Below, piece after piece: positions 1-8,178 of a stretch of 64,000 bases of DNA. The stretch covers positions 434,001-498,000 of the forward strand of contig CAKZGE010000003.1 in NCBI GenBank assembly GCA_936914845.1. Direction: 5' to 3'. Position numbers and translations under genes: made by a program. The DNA is from an uncultured Chloracidobacterium sp. (GTDB taxonomy: Bacteria > Acidobacteriota > Blastocatellia > Pyrinomonadales > Pyrinomonadaceae). The notes beneath the pieces were generated by a model, which saw nothing but the letters and a program-made list of their open reading frames with translations, did no database searches and was not told the DNA's origin. The first letter of the stretch is position 1. Each line of letters starts with the position of its first letter.

Positions 1-526
1 TCATGGAAACGCCGAAATGCCGCAAGAAAGAGGGCAATTCGTATTTTTGGCGCGAACGTTCTTCGTCCTTTTCGCGTTTGCGGATCCGTGTGCGTGCGGT
101 CTGTGCTACCTCGTCGGCCGGTACGCCCAGATTTTGCAGCACATCGTTTAAAATGCTACGTTCATCGTTTGAAAGAACGTAGAAAATATCGCTTCCGTCA
201 ATAACACGCCGGCCCTGTGACCGGGCGCGGTCCATTGCCCGCTTGAAAAGCTCGGTGGTTTCCGGCGCGATGCGATAACCTTTACCGCTATGCTGGCGGC
301 CATTTGCCATTCGCTTTTCGATCAAAAGTTTGACCGAACGCGGGTCAACCGCAAGATCACGCATCGTAGAGGTAAAAAGATCGTCTTCTTCCTGGGCGAT
401 GGCGTGTAAAATATGTTCGATCGCGACGTAATTCTGATCGCGCTTCCTTGATTCGTTCAAGGCGGTTTCGACGATCCGACGCCCGCTTTCGCTAAATTTA
501 TCTTTATATGCGTCTATGTCTGCCAT
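1..526 (-). CDS. ClpA/ClpC-type N-terminal domain protein (partial, runs off left edge)
   Basis: I translated this stretch directly. An ATG at 526 opens a frame that stays open to the left edge, giving 175 residues. The protein begins MADIDAYKDKFSESGRR and contains IEHILHAIAQ and, later, GSDIFYVLSND. This is the repeated helical pattern of Clp N domains (two repeats), which bind substrates and adaptors on AAA+ unfoldases. No AAA+ motif is visible before the edge, so it could be the start of a ClpC-like unfoldase or a stand-alone Clp-N protein. It lies 135 bases downstream of grpE on the same strand and is probably co-expressed with it as part of the protein-quality block. The Clp-N assignment is fairly firm; the full identity is not. 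Confidence 0.7.
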   Translation of the reverse strand, partial: MADIDAYKDKFSESGRRIVETALNESRKRDQNYVAIEHILHAIAQEEDDLFTSTMRDLAVDPRSVKLLIEKRMANGRQHSGKGYRIAPETTELFKRAMDRARSQGRRVIDGSDIFYVLSNDERSILNDVLQNLGVPADEVAQTARTRIRKREKDEERSRQKYELPSFLRHFGVSM

Positions 527-661
527 AATTTTAAAAATGCTATACCGTCTATTTGATGCAGTGAGGACGCTCCGGGTGGTCGCCTGCTTTACATAATAGC
601 ACTTGCCGGCGGGTGCCGGAAGCTTTTTCCTTGCATCAGCGTCACGATAATAACGCCTTCA

Positions 662-1288
662 TTACGCTTTGCCGACCTGGACCTTTGCCGCCCGCAGCAG
701 ACGGTCGCCGAATTTATAGCCGCGCGAATATTCCTGCGTAACTTTTCCGTCATCTTCGGGCTTTACCGGTGCCAGATCGACCGCTTCGTGCAATTCGGGG
801 TCAAACGCAACGCCTACCGCCGGCACGGCTTCGACACCGACGGCCAGCAAAGCCTGTTCGAACGAACGGGCCGTTCCTAAAACGCCGGTGCGCAGGTTCT
901 CGACCGATGGATCGGTTTCGCTGGCCGCCACGGCCCGGTTCAGGTTATCCAAAACAGGCAGCAGCGTCGTCAAAAAGTTGAATTGGCTCTGCTGGGCACG
1001 GTCTTCGAGCGTTTTTTTCAACCGTTCACGCATTTCGGCGGTCTCTTTTTCAAGGCCCGCCTTTGCCTCTTCGAACTTTGCTTGGACACCGACCAGCTTT
1101 GCTTCGGCAGCCTCGCGGCGCTCGGTTTCGGCTTTCAGTTTCAATTCCAGCTCAAGCTCTTTCGGTGTCGGGCCGGCGGGCTTGGCCTCTTCGGCGGCTT
1201 CGGCGCGCACGCCATCTGCCGTAAACCGACGCTTATCGCTCGTCGGAATCGTTTCATCATCAAATTCAGGTGTTTGTTGGTCGTTCAT
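662..1288 (-). CDS. grpE: GrpE, nucleotide exchange factor of DnaK
   Basis: This is the cytoplasmic co-chaperone that releases ADP from DnaK. The start is placed at the ATG at 1288 (MNDQQTPEFDD), giving 208 residues, a normal length for the family. It follows an AAGAG-like ribosome site better than the upstream in-frame ATGs do. The layout is typical: a charged disordered N-terminus, a long alpha-helical coiled coil (about residues 45-110) for dimerisation, then the beta-wing domain. The C-terminus carries the family signature GYKFGDRLLRAAKVQVGKA. It lies upstream of a Clp-N protein, and clpB is 0.9 kb away on the same strand. No CIRCE element was found upstream, so HrcA control is not supported here. 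Confidence 0.93.
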   Translation of the reverse strand: MNDQQTPEFDDETIPTSDKRRFTADGVRAEAAEEAKPAGPTPKELELELKLKAETERREAAEAKLVGVQAKFEEAKAGLEKETAEMRERLKKTLEDRAQQSQFNFLTTLLPVLDNLNRAVAASETDPSVENLRTGVLGTARSFEQALLAVGVEAVPAVGVAFDPELHEAVDLAPVKPEDDGKVTQEYSRGYKFGDRLLRAAKVQVGKA

Positions 1289-1341
1289 CACTTTTCTCTT
1301 AAACATCAAATTCAATTCTAGCAACCTTGAACAATGTTTGC

Positions 1342-1385
1342 TAAGCCGGGTTTAGTTCCTTAGCATTAAGGCCACGCCCGGCTTA
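1342..1385. promoter_or_regulatory. nested inverted repeat between divergent grpE and secreted-protein gene
   Basis: A 9-bp perfect outer stem (TAAGCCGGG at 1342-1350 with CCCGGCTTA at 1377-1385) encloses a 5-bp inner stem (CCTTA 1358-1362 / TAAGG 1367-1371). There is no T run on either side, so it is not an intrinsic terminator. It sits upstream of both divergent genes and could be an operator or a cruciform-forming site. Its role is unknown. Confidence 0.4.
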
Positions 1386-1470
1386 CTCAAATTAGGATGC
1401 TTGTGTGCTTGTCGTACTGCTTGTCCGGCAGCGGCATTCTGCAAAAACTATTTAAGTTTAAACCATTTCA

Positions 1471-1499
1471 TTGACACAAACCTCTCTAGAGTTTAAAGT
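1471..1499 (+). promoter_or_regulatory. putative sigma-70 promoter
   Basis: TTGACA at 1471-1476 and TAAAGT at 1494-1499 are separated by 17 bases. They lie about 80 bases upstream of the ATG at 1579, which has GGAGG at 1564-1568. The -35 is consensus and the -10 is moderate. Confidence 0.45.
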
Positions 1500-1578
1500 A
1501 GGTTGGACTTGCGAAGCACCAGACCTTATATTCTGTAGACTCGCTTAGTCACAATAAATTCGTGGAGGCTCCTATTAC

Positions 1579-2040
1579 ATGTCTAACTCTAAAAGAAAAA
1601 CCCCTTTTTTAATCGCACTGTTCTTTTCTACACTTCTCGGACATTTTTTTGTCCAATCAGTCAGTGCCTATTCTAATTCTATTACACAGACTGCAGTCGC
1701 AGTTAAAATAACATTGCCTGACGGCAACTGGATTCGAACACAGGTGATTGAAGACGGATTTCTTAAAGTCAAAAACGAGAAGACGAATGAGATCAATTAC
1801 TTGACATTTCATGTTTTGGATAAGACTGGTGGCAAAGTCGAGATTAAATTTCATGATGTTGAACAAGGTAAAGCTGTCAGAGAAATCGAAAATCTTCAAG
1901 CTTCATTTAATTCGCCGCAGGTCAGCACGTCTTTCGCTGGGTTAAAAATAGAAATTGTTGGGGTTGTTGAAACGGTGCCTCCTGATAATTCTGCAAAGGG
2001 TAGCTCTGATGAGACGAGTTTCTCAAAACCACCAGAGTGA
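1579..2040 (+). CDS. secreted protein of unknown function ending at a UGA that may be recoded
   Basis: The 153-residue product starts at an ATG ten bases after a clear GGAGG. It has a signal peptide (basic start, hydrophobic residues about 9-27, SVSA cleavage-like site), so it is probably exported. The body (about residues 35-135) is a beta-rich region beginning VKITLPDGNWIRTQVIEDG, followed by a Ser/Pro-rich linker. The annotated end is a TGA at 2038-2040, but the same frame stays open for 30 more codons and encodes a strikingly cysteine-rich tail, listed separately. I do not recognise the family. The gene is more AT-rich than its neighbours. A terminator closes the unit at 2157-2189, downstream of the extended end rather than directly after the UGA. 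Confidence 0.75.
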   Translation: MSNSKRKTPFLIALFFSTLLGHFFVQSVSAYSNSITQTAVAVKITLPDGNWIRTQVIEDGFLKVKNEKTNEINYLTFHVLDKTGGKVEIKFHDVEQGKAVREIENLQASFNSPQVSTSFAGLKIEIVGVVETVPPDNSAKGSSDETSFSKPPE

Positions 2041-2133
2041 TGTGTAACGTGTGATGGTTGGGAAATATGTTCAAACTGTCGTGTAACGATGTCTTGTGGT
2101 TCGTGCAATACCGAAAGATGTCCCACAACATAA
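2041..2133 (+). other. in-frame cysteine-rich extension after UGA (candidate selenocysteine or readthrough tail)
   Basis: Directly after the TGA at 2038-2040 the frame continues as CVTCDGWEICSNC, then RVTMSCGSCNTERCPTT, and stops at TAA 2131-2133. It has seven cysteines in 30 residues with CxxC spacing, which is not what random sequence gives. The UGA codon precedes a Cys codon, so a Cys or Sec at the UGA would form a double-cysteine-like start to the motif. A possible hairpin follows the UGA: GATGGTT 2053-2059 pairs with AACTGTC 2074-2080 (two G-U pairs), with an inner GAA/TTC. The alternatives are a recent nonsense mutation or simple readthrough. Confidence 0.45.
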
Positions 2134-2156
2134 TATACTAATAACTTAGTTAAGTT

Positions 2157-2189
2157 AGGATGGCACTTTGTGTATGTGCCATCCTTTTT
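2157..2189 (+). terminator. intrinsic terminator
   Basis: A 9-bp perfect stem, GGATGGCAC (2158-2166) with GTGCCATCC (2176-2184), is followed by five T's (2185-2189). It closes the rightward unit and separates it from convergent clpB. Confidence 0.85.
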
Positions 2190-2191
2190 CA

Positions 2192-4771
2192 TTAAGCCTC
2201 AATTTCAAAAGCCAATTCACCATCTTTGGCGGTGACCTTGACAGTTTGTCCGGCGGCGACGTCGCCTTGCAAAAGCTTGATCGCCAGCGGGTTTTGGACC
2301 ATCGTTTGAATCGCCCGCTTCAGCGGCCGGGCACCGTAGATCGGATCGTAGCCTTCTTTGGTTATCAGCTCGCGGGCCGCGTCATCCAATTCCAGCGTAA
2401 TGCCGCGTTCTTCCAGGTTGCGGCGAAGCTTTTCAAGCTGAATATCGATGATCTTGGATATCTCTTCGCGGTCGAGCTGTTCGAATACAACGATGTCGTC
2501 AATACGGTTCAAGAATTCGGGTTTAAAGTGTTCTCGGAGAACTTCCAGCACCGCCTGCCGCATCTGATTTTCATCATCTTTTACCGCCAGTATTTCCCGC
2601 GAACCAAGATTCGAGGTCATTATCAGCACCGTATTTTTGAAATCGACGACGCGGCCCTTGCTGTCGGTTAAACGGCCGTCGTCAAGTATCTGCAACAGCA
2701 CGTTAAAGACGTCCGGATGAGCTTTCTCGATCTCGTCAAAAAGCACGACCGAATATGGGCGGCGGCGGACGGCTTCGGTCAATTGGCCGCCTTCTTCGTA
2801 GCCGACATATCCCGGAGGAGCACCGATCATGCGTGCCACGGCGTGCTTTTCCATATATTCGGACATATCAAGCCGCACCATGGCGCGTTCGTCATCGAAC
2901 ATAAATTCCGCCAGAGCACGGGCCGTTTCCGTTTTGCCGACACCGGTCGGGCCGAGAAAGATGAATGATCCGATCGGGCGGTTCGGGTCTTGCAGCCCGG
3001 CACGTGCCCGCCGCACCGCATTTGCCACGGCGGTCAAAGCCTCGTCTTGGCCGATAACGCGGGTGCGCAGCTTTTCTTCCATCTGGACGAGCTTTTGCAT
3101 TTCGCCTTCGAGCATTTTCGAAACCGGAACGCCCGTCCAGCGGGCGACCACTTCGGCAACGTCCTCTTCATCGACCTCTTCTTTCAGAAAAACGCTCTCG
3201 CCCTGAAGATCAGACAAGTTCGATTGCTCCGTATTCACCAATCTTTCAAGTTCGGGAATGCTGCCGTACTGCAATTCGGCCGCTTTGGCCAGATCGCCGG
3301 CCTGACGTGCGTGTTCAAGCTGCAGGCGGGCCTCTTCCAACTGTTCTTTTGCCGAACGGATCTTTTCGATCTCTTCTTTTTCCGATTGCCATTTCGCTTT
3401 CATCGCCGACGAGCGTTCGTTCAGGTCGGCTATCCGGCGTTCGATGTCGTCGAGCCGCTGTTTCGAGCGGTCATCGGTCTCGCGCGTCAGCGCCTGGCGT
3501 TCGATCTCAAGCTGAAGGATCTCGCGTTCGAGCACATCGATCTCCTGCGGCATCGAATCTATTTCTATGCGCAGCTTGCTGGCCGCTTCATCGATCAGAT
3601 CAATGGCCTTGTCCGGCAAAAAGCGGTCGGTGATATAGCGGTTCGAAAGCGTCGCGGCCGCCACGATCGCCGAATCTTTTACCCGCACACCGTGATGTAT
3701 CTCATAACGCTCTTTTAAACCGCGCAGAATGGCAATGGTATCTTCGACCGTCGGTTCGCCGACATATACCTGCTGAAAGCGGCGTTCGAGAGCCTTATCC
3801 TTTTCGATATACTTTTGATATTCGGCCAATGTTGTTGCGCCGACCGCTCGCAAAATACCGCGGGCAAGCGCCGGTTTAAGCATATTTGAAGCATCGATCG
3901 CTCCTTCGCTGGCACCGGCACCAACCAAAGTATGCAGTTCGTCAATAAATAGAATTATCTGGCCCTCGGCTTTTTCGATCTCTTTCAGCACCGCTTTCAG
4001 ACGGTCCTCAAATTCTCCGCGATATTTTGCACCGGCCAGCATCGCGCCGAGGTCCAGGCTGACCAGCCGCTTATTCTTAAGTGTTTCCGGCACATCGCCT
4101 GAAACGATGCGTTGAGCCAAACCTTCGACAATGGCCGTTTTGCCGACACCGGGTTCGCCGATCAGTACCGGATTGTTCTTTGTGCGGCGTGAAAGTATCT
4201 GAATGGTCCGGCGGATCTCGTCGTCGCGGCCGATGACAGGATCAAGCTTTCCCTTTCGGGCACGTTCGGTCAGGTCCTGTGCATATTTTTCAAGAGCCTG
4301 AAAATTTTCTTCCGCATTTTGATCGGTGATGCGCGAACCGCCGCGCATATCGACCACCACCTTTTCCACATCTTCGGCGGTGACACCGTTTGAACGCAAT
4401 ATGCGGCCTGCGTCGCCTGACTTTTCGGCCGCTATCGCTATCAGCAGATGCTCCGTTGAGATGTATTCGTCATCTAAACGCTCGGCGATCTTCTGAACAT
4501 CTTGAAAAAGAGTATTCGTGCGCGAGCTGAAATATTGCTGTCCGCCGCTGACCTTGGGAAATTTTTCGATCGCTGAATTCAGTTCATTGGTGACAGTAGG
4601 TATATTGACGCCGATCTTTCCAAGTATCGGACGCACAACACCGTCCTTTTGTTCGAGCATTGATGCAAGAACGTGTTCCGGCTCGACCTGCTGATTCTGA
4701 TCTTTTTCGGCAAGCGAAATGGCCTCTTGAACAGCTTCCTGGCCGCGGATCGTAAATCGGTCAAATCTCAT
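2192..4771 (-). CDS. clpB: ClpB disaggregase
   Basis: This AAA+ chaperone extracts polypeptides from aggregates together with DnaK/DnaJ/GrpE. At 859 residues it is full length. It starts MRFDRFTIRGQEAVQEA, as usual for the family. Domain order: N domain (about 1-145); NBD1 with Walker A GEPGVGKTA (about 205-213) and LDLGAMLAGAKYRGEFEDR; a long M-domain coiled coil (about 400-530); NBD2 with Walker A GPTGVGKTE; and a C-terminal region with NRIDDIVVFEQL and YGARPLKRAIQ. A good sigma-70 promoter and a GC hairpin lie in the leader. No heat-shock-specific promoter motif was evident. Confidence 0.97.
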   Translation of the reverse strand: MRFDRFTIRGQEAVQEAISLAEKDQNQQVEPEHVLASMLEQKDGVVRPILGKIGVNIPTVTNELNSAIEKFPKVSGGQQYFSSRTNTLFQDVQKIAERLDDEYISTEHLLIAIAAEKSGDAGRILRSNGVTAEDVEKVVVDMRGGSRITDQNAEENFQALEKYAQDLTERARKGKLDPVIGRDDEIRRTIQILSRRTKNNPVLIGEPGVGKTAIVEGLAQRIVSGDVPETLKNKRLVSLDLGAMLAGAKYRGEFEDRLKAVLKEIEKAEGQIILFIDELHTLVGAGASEGAIDASNMLKPALARGILRAVGATTLAEYQKYIEKDKALERRFQQVYVGEPTVEDTIAILRGLKERYEIHHGVRVKDSAIVAAATLSNRYITDRFLPDKAIDLIDEAASKLRIEIDSMPQEIDVLEREILQLEIERQALTRETDDRSKQRLDDIERRIADLNERSSAMKAKWQSEKEEIEKIRSAKEQLEEARLQLEHARQAGDLAKAAELQYGSIPELERLVNTEQSNLSDLQGESVFLKEEVDEEDVAEVVARWTGVPVSKMLEGEMQKLVQMEEKLRTRVIGQDEALTAVANAVRRARAGLQDPNRPIGSFIFLGPTGVGKTETARALAEFMFDDERAMVRLDMSEYMEKHAVARMIGAPPGYVGYEEGGQLTEAVRRRPYSVVLFDEIEKAHPDVFNVLLQILDDGRLTDSKGRVVDFKNTVLIMTSNLGSREILAVKDDENQMRQAVLEVLREHFKPEFLNRIDDIVVFEQLDREEISKIIDIQLEKLRRNLEERGITLELDDAARELITKEGYDPIYGARPLKRAIQTMVQNPLAIKLLQGDVAAGQTVKVTAKDGELAFEIEA

Positions 4772-4801
4772 ATTTTTTTCCTTCTATTAAAACCTGCTCG
4801 A

Positions 4802-4823
4802 GCCTCGGAACCGTTCCCGAGGC
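4802..4823 (-). promoter_or_regulatory. hairpin in the clpB leader
   Basis: GCCTCGG (4802-4808) and CCGAGGC (4817-4823) form a 7-bp perfect stem with an 8-base loop. It lies 31-52 bases upstream of the clpB start in the transcribed leader. It could influence translation or RNA stability; there is no T run. Confidence 0.4.
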
Positions 4824-4847
4824 CAAAGTTGTATTTAGTATAAAGAT

Positions 4848-4876
4848 ATAATAAAACTTGAGTGTTTCATTGTCAA
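4848..4876 (-). promoter_or_regulatory. sigma-70 promoter for clpB
   Basis: On the minus strand, TTGACA (4876-4871) and TATTAT (4853-4848) are separated by exactly 17 bases. They lie about 80-105 bases upstream of the clpB ATG. The -35 is consensus and the -10 is a strong match. Confidence 0.6.
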
Positions 4877-5019
4877 GGTAAAATTTTATCATTAATTTAA
4901 TGTTCGATGGTTTGAATAGATGACACTTGTGCCTTATGTCGGTTATATTTAACACGCACACTTCCTAAGTTGGGTCGGCGGCTTCAGGCCGGGCATCGCC
5001 CGGACACAGCTGAAATTGA

Positions 5020-6111
5020 ATGAACATATTTCGCGAAATCCTTTGGCCGGTATTGGCCGTTTTGGCGGCATTTGCCGTCGGGGCGGTCATTATCTTGCTG
5101 CTCGGCGACGATCCTTTGCGGGCCTACGCTTTGCTGCTTTCCAGCTCTTTCGGTTCGGGCCGCGATGTGGCGTGGATGCTGCATTATGCAACGCCCCTGA
5201 TATTTACAGGCTTGGCGGTGGCGGTCGCTTTTCGCTGCGGCCTGCTCAATATCGGTGCTGAAGGCCAGCTTTATATCGGAGCTTTTGCAGCGGCGTGGGT
5301 GGGGATCAAATTTGGCGGAGTTGCGACACAGACCGTCGGCGGAGGCACACCGTGGGCCGACCTTCCGGCGATGCTGCTGGTGCCGATGTGCATGATCGCG
5401 GCGGTGGCGGCGGGCGGTATTTGGGGGGCGATACCGGGCGTATTAAAGGCGAAATTCGGCTCGCACGAAGTGATCAATACGATCATGCTTAATTTTATTG
5501 CCATCGCGCTTGTTGGGTATTTTACGCAATATCATTACAAAGTTCCGGGCGATGCGATACAGCAGACCGCGCATATCGGCGAAGCCGCACACATCATTCA
5601 ATTGAACCAGATATTCCCTTTCATTTCGCATGATGTCCCGCTGAATCTGGCGTTTCTGTTGGCTCTGCTGATGTGTGGGGCGGTCTATGTTTTCCTTTGG
5701 AAAACGAAGTGGGGCTACGAGCTGCGGGCGGTGGGCGAAAGCCCGACCGCATCCGAATACGGCGGCATTTCGGTTAAAAAGCAAATAATTGCGGCGATGA
5801 CCATTTCCGGCATGCTGGCGGGCATGGTCGGAATTGGCGAGGTGCTGGGCAACCGTCACAATTTCGAAAGCGGGTTTTCGGCAGATTGGGGGTTTTTAGG
5901 GATCGCCGTAGCGCTTTTAGGCCGCAATCACCCGGTTGGAGTTCTGATAGCGGCCCTTTTCTTTGCGGTATTGCTGCGGGGCGAGATCTTCGTCGATGCA
6001 TTTACGCCTTATATTTCAAAGGACCTCGGTTGGGTGCTGCAGGCGATAATAATCCTCTTCGTAGCATGTTTTCAGCTCTACACGCGACGCGGACGGGGAG
6101 GTAAGATATGA
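5020..6111 (+). CDS. nucleoside-type ABC transporter permease (NupP/YufP family)
   Basis: This 363-residue integral membrane permease belongs to the BMP-type nucleoside importer group (FecCD/LivH-like fold). It has roughly nine hydrophobic segments and the family patterns GLAVAVAFRCGLLNIGAEGQL (about 65-85) and ELRAVGESPTASEYGGI, a cytoplasmic coupling-helix loop. The second permease overlaps it by 4 bases (ATGA), so the two form a heterodimeric channel. The ATPase and the substrate-binding lipoprotein that complete such importers are not adjacent and must be elsewhere. The downstream nucleoside phosphorylase, uridine kinase and cytidine deaminase support nucleosides as substrate. No strong ribosome site precedes the ATG. 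Confidence 0.88.
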   Translation: MNIFREILWPVLAVLAAFAVGAVIILLLGDDPLRAYALLLSSSFGSGRDVAWMLHYATPLIFTGLAVAVAFRCGLLNIGAEGQLYIGAFAAAWVGIKFGGVATQTVGGGTPWADLPAMLLVPMCMIAAVAAGGIWGAIPGVLKAKFGSHEVINTIMLNFIAIALVGYFTQYHYKVPGDAIQQTAHIGEAAHIIQLNQIFPFISHDVPLNLAFLLALLMCGAVYVFLWKTKWGYELRAVGESPTASEYGGISVKKQIIAAMTISGMLAGMVGIGEVLGNRHNFESGFSADWGFLGIAVALLGRNHPVGVLIAALFFAVLLRGEIFVDAFTPYISKDLGWVLQAIIILFVACFQLYTRRGRGGKI

Positions 6112-7028
6112 GCGAAACAGAAGGTTTCATCGGATTGTCCCTGCTCTTTGCAACCATTCGTTCGGCCACGCCGCTGATATTTGCCGGTTTAGGCGGGTTG
6201 TTTTCTGAGCGTTCCGGCGTTATTAATATCGCACTGGAAGGGTTAATGCTTTCGGGGGCATTTGCCGCCGCGGTGGTTACCTATCAAACCCACAACCCCT
6301 ATCTTGGTTTCATGGCGGCGATCGCGGCCGGTGCGGTGCTTGCCTTTGTTTACGCCGTCGCCTGTCTGAAATTTGAGGCAGATCAGGTGGTGGCGGGTAT
6401 GGCTATCAACTTTTTGATGATCGGTTTACCGGCACTGATCAGCGTCGGGCTGTATGATTCGGCGGGTTCCACGCCGCAGATAGACAAAGCAGATAAGCTG
6501 CCGAATTTTTTCAACAGCATATCAATAGCTTCTATACTTGTTTTCGCGCTCGTTCCCGTATGTTGGTATTTGCTTTACAAAACACCTTTCGGATTGCGTT
6601 TGCGAGCCTCCGGGGAAAACCCTTCGGCGGCGGAATCGTCAGGTGTCAATGTCATAAGGCTTAGATACATCGGTGTCATTCTTTCGGGTGTGTTGGCAGC
6701 CGCCGGCGGAGCATACCTGTCAACCGGCCAGTCTTCGCTGTTCACAAAATCAATGACAGCCGGCCGCGGCTTTATCGCACTTGCTGCACTGATCTTGGCC
6801 AAATGGCGTCCGGTTCACGTTATGTTGGCATGCCTTTTCTTTGGATTTACGGAAGCCTTGACGGTCGAGATCCAGACGGCCCCTTGGGCAAAGATCAACG
6901 GCGAACAGATACCCGTGCAGTTCATTGAAATGATCCCGTATATCCTAACGATAATCGTCCTTGCGGGCTTTATTGGCCAATCGCGAGCGCCAAAGGCTCT
7001 CGGTGTTCCATATCGGAAAGAAAATTGA
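6108..7028 (+). CDS. nucleoside-type ABC transporter permease (NupQ/YufQ family)
   Basis: This is the second permease of the pair, 306 residues with about eight membrane segments. Diagnostic stretches are FAGLGGLFSERSGVINIALEG near the N-terminus and FGLRLRASGENPSAAESSGV, the coupling loop that contacts the ATPase. The start overlaps the stop of the first permease (ATGA), indicating translational coupling. A 250-base gap with an antitoxin remnant on the opposite strand separates it from the phosphorylase gene. Confidence 0.88.
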   Translation: MSETEGFIGLSLLFATIRSATPLIFAGLGGLFSERSGVINIALEGLMLSGAFAAAVVTYQTHNPYLGFMAAIAAGAVLAFVYAVACLKFEADQVVAGMAINFLMIGLPALISVGLYDSAGSTPQIDKADKLPNFFNSISIASILVFALVPVCWYLLYKTPFGLRLRASGENPSAAESSGVNVIRLRYIGVILSGVLAAAGGAYLSTGQSSLFTKSMTAGRGFIALAALILAKWRPVHVMLACLFFGFTEALTVEIQTAPWAKINGEQIPVQFIEMIPYILTIIVLAGFIGQSRAPKALGVPYRKEN

Positions 7029-7059
7029 TATCGAGACAATTCGCAGAGAGAATCGAAGA

Positions 7060-7229
7060 TCACTGTAAGCCGGATTCTAGTTTTAGATTCAGTAATTGGT
7101 TGAGCGAGATGCCTTGTTGGGCGGCTTCTACGGCGAGCCGCCGGTGGAGATATTCCGGCAGCCTTAGAACAAGTTTTCCGCGGAACTTGACGACAGCGGT
7201 TCCGGGACAAGTTCGTTATTAGCAACCAT
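7060..7229 (-). pseudogene. HicB-like antitoxin remnant (frameshifted)
   Basis: On the minus strand a frame ending at TGA 7062-7060 encodes RGKLVLRLPEYLHRRLAVE, then AAQQGISLNQLLNLKL. This is the ribbon-helix-helix C-terminal domain typical of HicB antitoxins. There is no start codon in this frame because TAA TAA lies just upstream. A neighbouring frame supplies ATG at 7229 with MVANNELVPEPLSSS, so a one-base indel near 7170-7180 would join the two into a protein of about 56 residues. No HicA toxin frame was seen beside it. I read it as a decayed toxin-antitoxin fragment lying antisense inside the nucleoside operon. Confidence 0.6.
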
Positions 7230-7299
7230 GTGATAGTTCTCTTTCGGTGAAGTAAGTTAAATGAAAAAATTGTATTAGAATGTGTTAGCGAATAACTGT

Positions 7300-8154
7300 A
7301 TGACATACGAAAGTGCCGTCGAAGCGGCAGAATTTTTAAGGTCAAAGTTTCCGGGCGAGATAAAGGCGGCCGTCGTACTCGGCAGCGGCCTAGGAGCATT
7401 CGCCGATACTTTGGAAAACGCGATCGCCATTCCCTATGAGCAGATCCCGCATTTCGCCCGCTCCACGGTACGGGGCCATGCCGGAAGATTGGTCATCGGC
7501 TCGATCGGCGGTGTAAATATAGCGGTCCAGCAGGGGCGTTTTCATTATTATGAAGGTTATGAAATGCCGCAGGTTATCTTTCCAATGCGAACTTTTGGGC
7601 AGATGGGCATTAAAGATGTTATTTTGACCAATGCCGCCGGCAGTTTAAGTACGGAAATGGCTCCCGGCAGCTTGATGTTGATATCCGACCATCTGAACAT
7701 GATGGGTACCAGCACTCTGCGAGGAGCAAACGACGAGCGTTTCGGGCCGCGATTTCCGGATATGTCGTCCGTTTACGACCGCGAACTGCAGCACCTGGCA
7801 AATCGGACGGCAAATGAAATAGCGGCGGAGCGGTTCAAAGCCGGCAGCGACAAAAAGCTGACGGATTTTCTGCATCGCGGCATTTATTGTGCTCTTTCCG
7901 GTCCGACCTATGAAACACCGGCGGAGATAAGGATGTATCGGTTGTTTGGGGCTGATGCGGTCGGTATGTCAACCGTGCCGGAAGCCATCGCCGCCCGCCA
8001 CCAAGGAATGCGGGTATTGGGAATATCCTGCATCACCAATTATGCGGCCGGGATGCTTGACCAGCCGATCAACCATGAAGAGGTGATGGAAACAGGGTTG
8101 CGCGTAGCGGAGATCTTTCAGGAACTTCTGCGGCGGATAGTAGTTCGTTTGTAA
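7300..8154 (+). CDS. punA: purine nucleoside phosphorylase
   Basis: This 284-residue cytoplasmic enzyme of the trimeric PNP family cleaves purine nucleosides with phosphate into base and ribose 1-phosphate. The ATG at 7300 (MTYESAVEAAEFL) is preferred over an upstream GTG at 7282 because it matches the normal family start. Visible motifs: VVLGSGLGAFAD (phosphate loop), LTNAAGSL, SLMLISDHLNMMGTSTL, GPTYETPAEIRMYRLFGADA, and VGMSTVPEAIAARH followed by GISCITNYAAG (purine site). It lies in a run with two nucleoside permeases, uridine kinase and cytidine deaminase, which fits a salvage role. Confidence 0.93.
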   Translation: MTYESAVEAAEFLRSKFPGEIKAAVVLGSGLGAFADTLENAIAIPYEQIPHFARSTVRGHAGRLVIGSIGGVNIAVQQGRFHYYEGYEMPQVIFPMRTFGQMGIKDVILTNAAGSLSTEMAPGSLMLISDHLNMMGTSTLRGANDERFGPRFPDMSSVYDRELQHLANRTANEIAAERFKAGSDKKLTDFLHRGIYCALSGPTYETPAEIRMYRLFGADAVGMSTVPEAIAARHQGMRVLGISCITNYAAGMLDQPINHEEVMETGLRVAEIFQELLRRIVVRL

Positions 8155-8178
8155 TAATACCTTCGGGCTTTTTAAAGA

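Noticed and set aside
1325..1470. CIRCE or heat-shock operator upstream of grpE
   Set aside because: No TTAGCACTC-N9-GAGTGCTAA match; only TTAGCA fragments.
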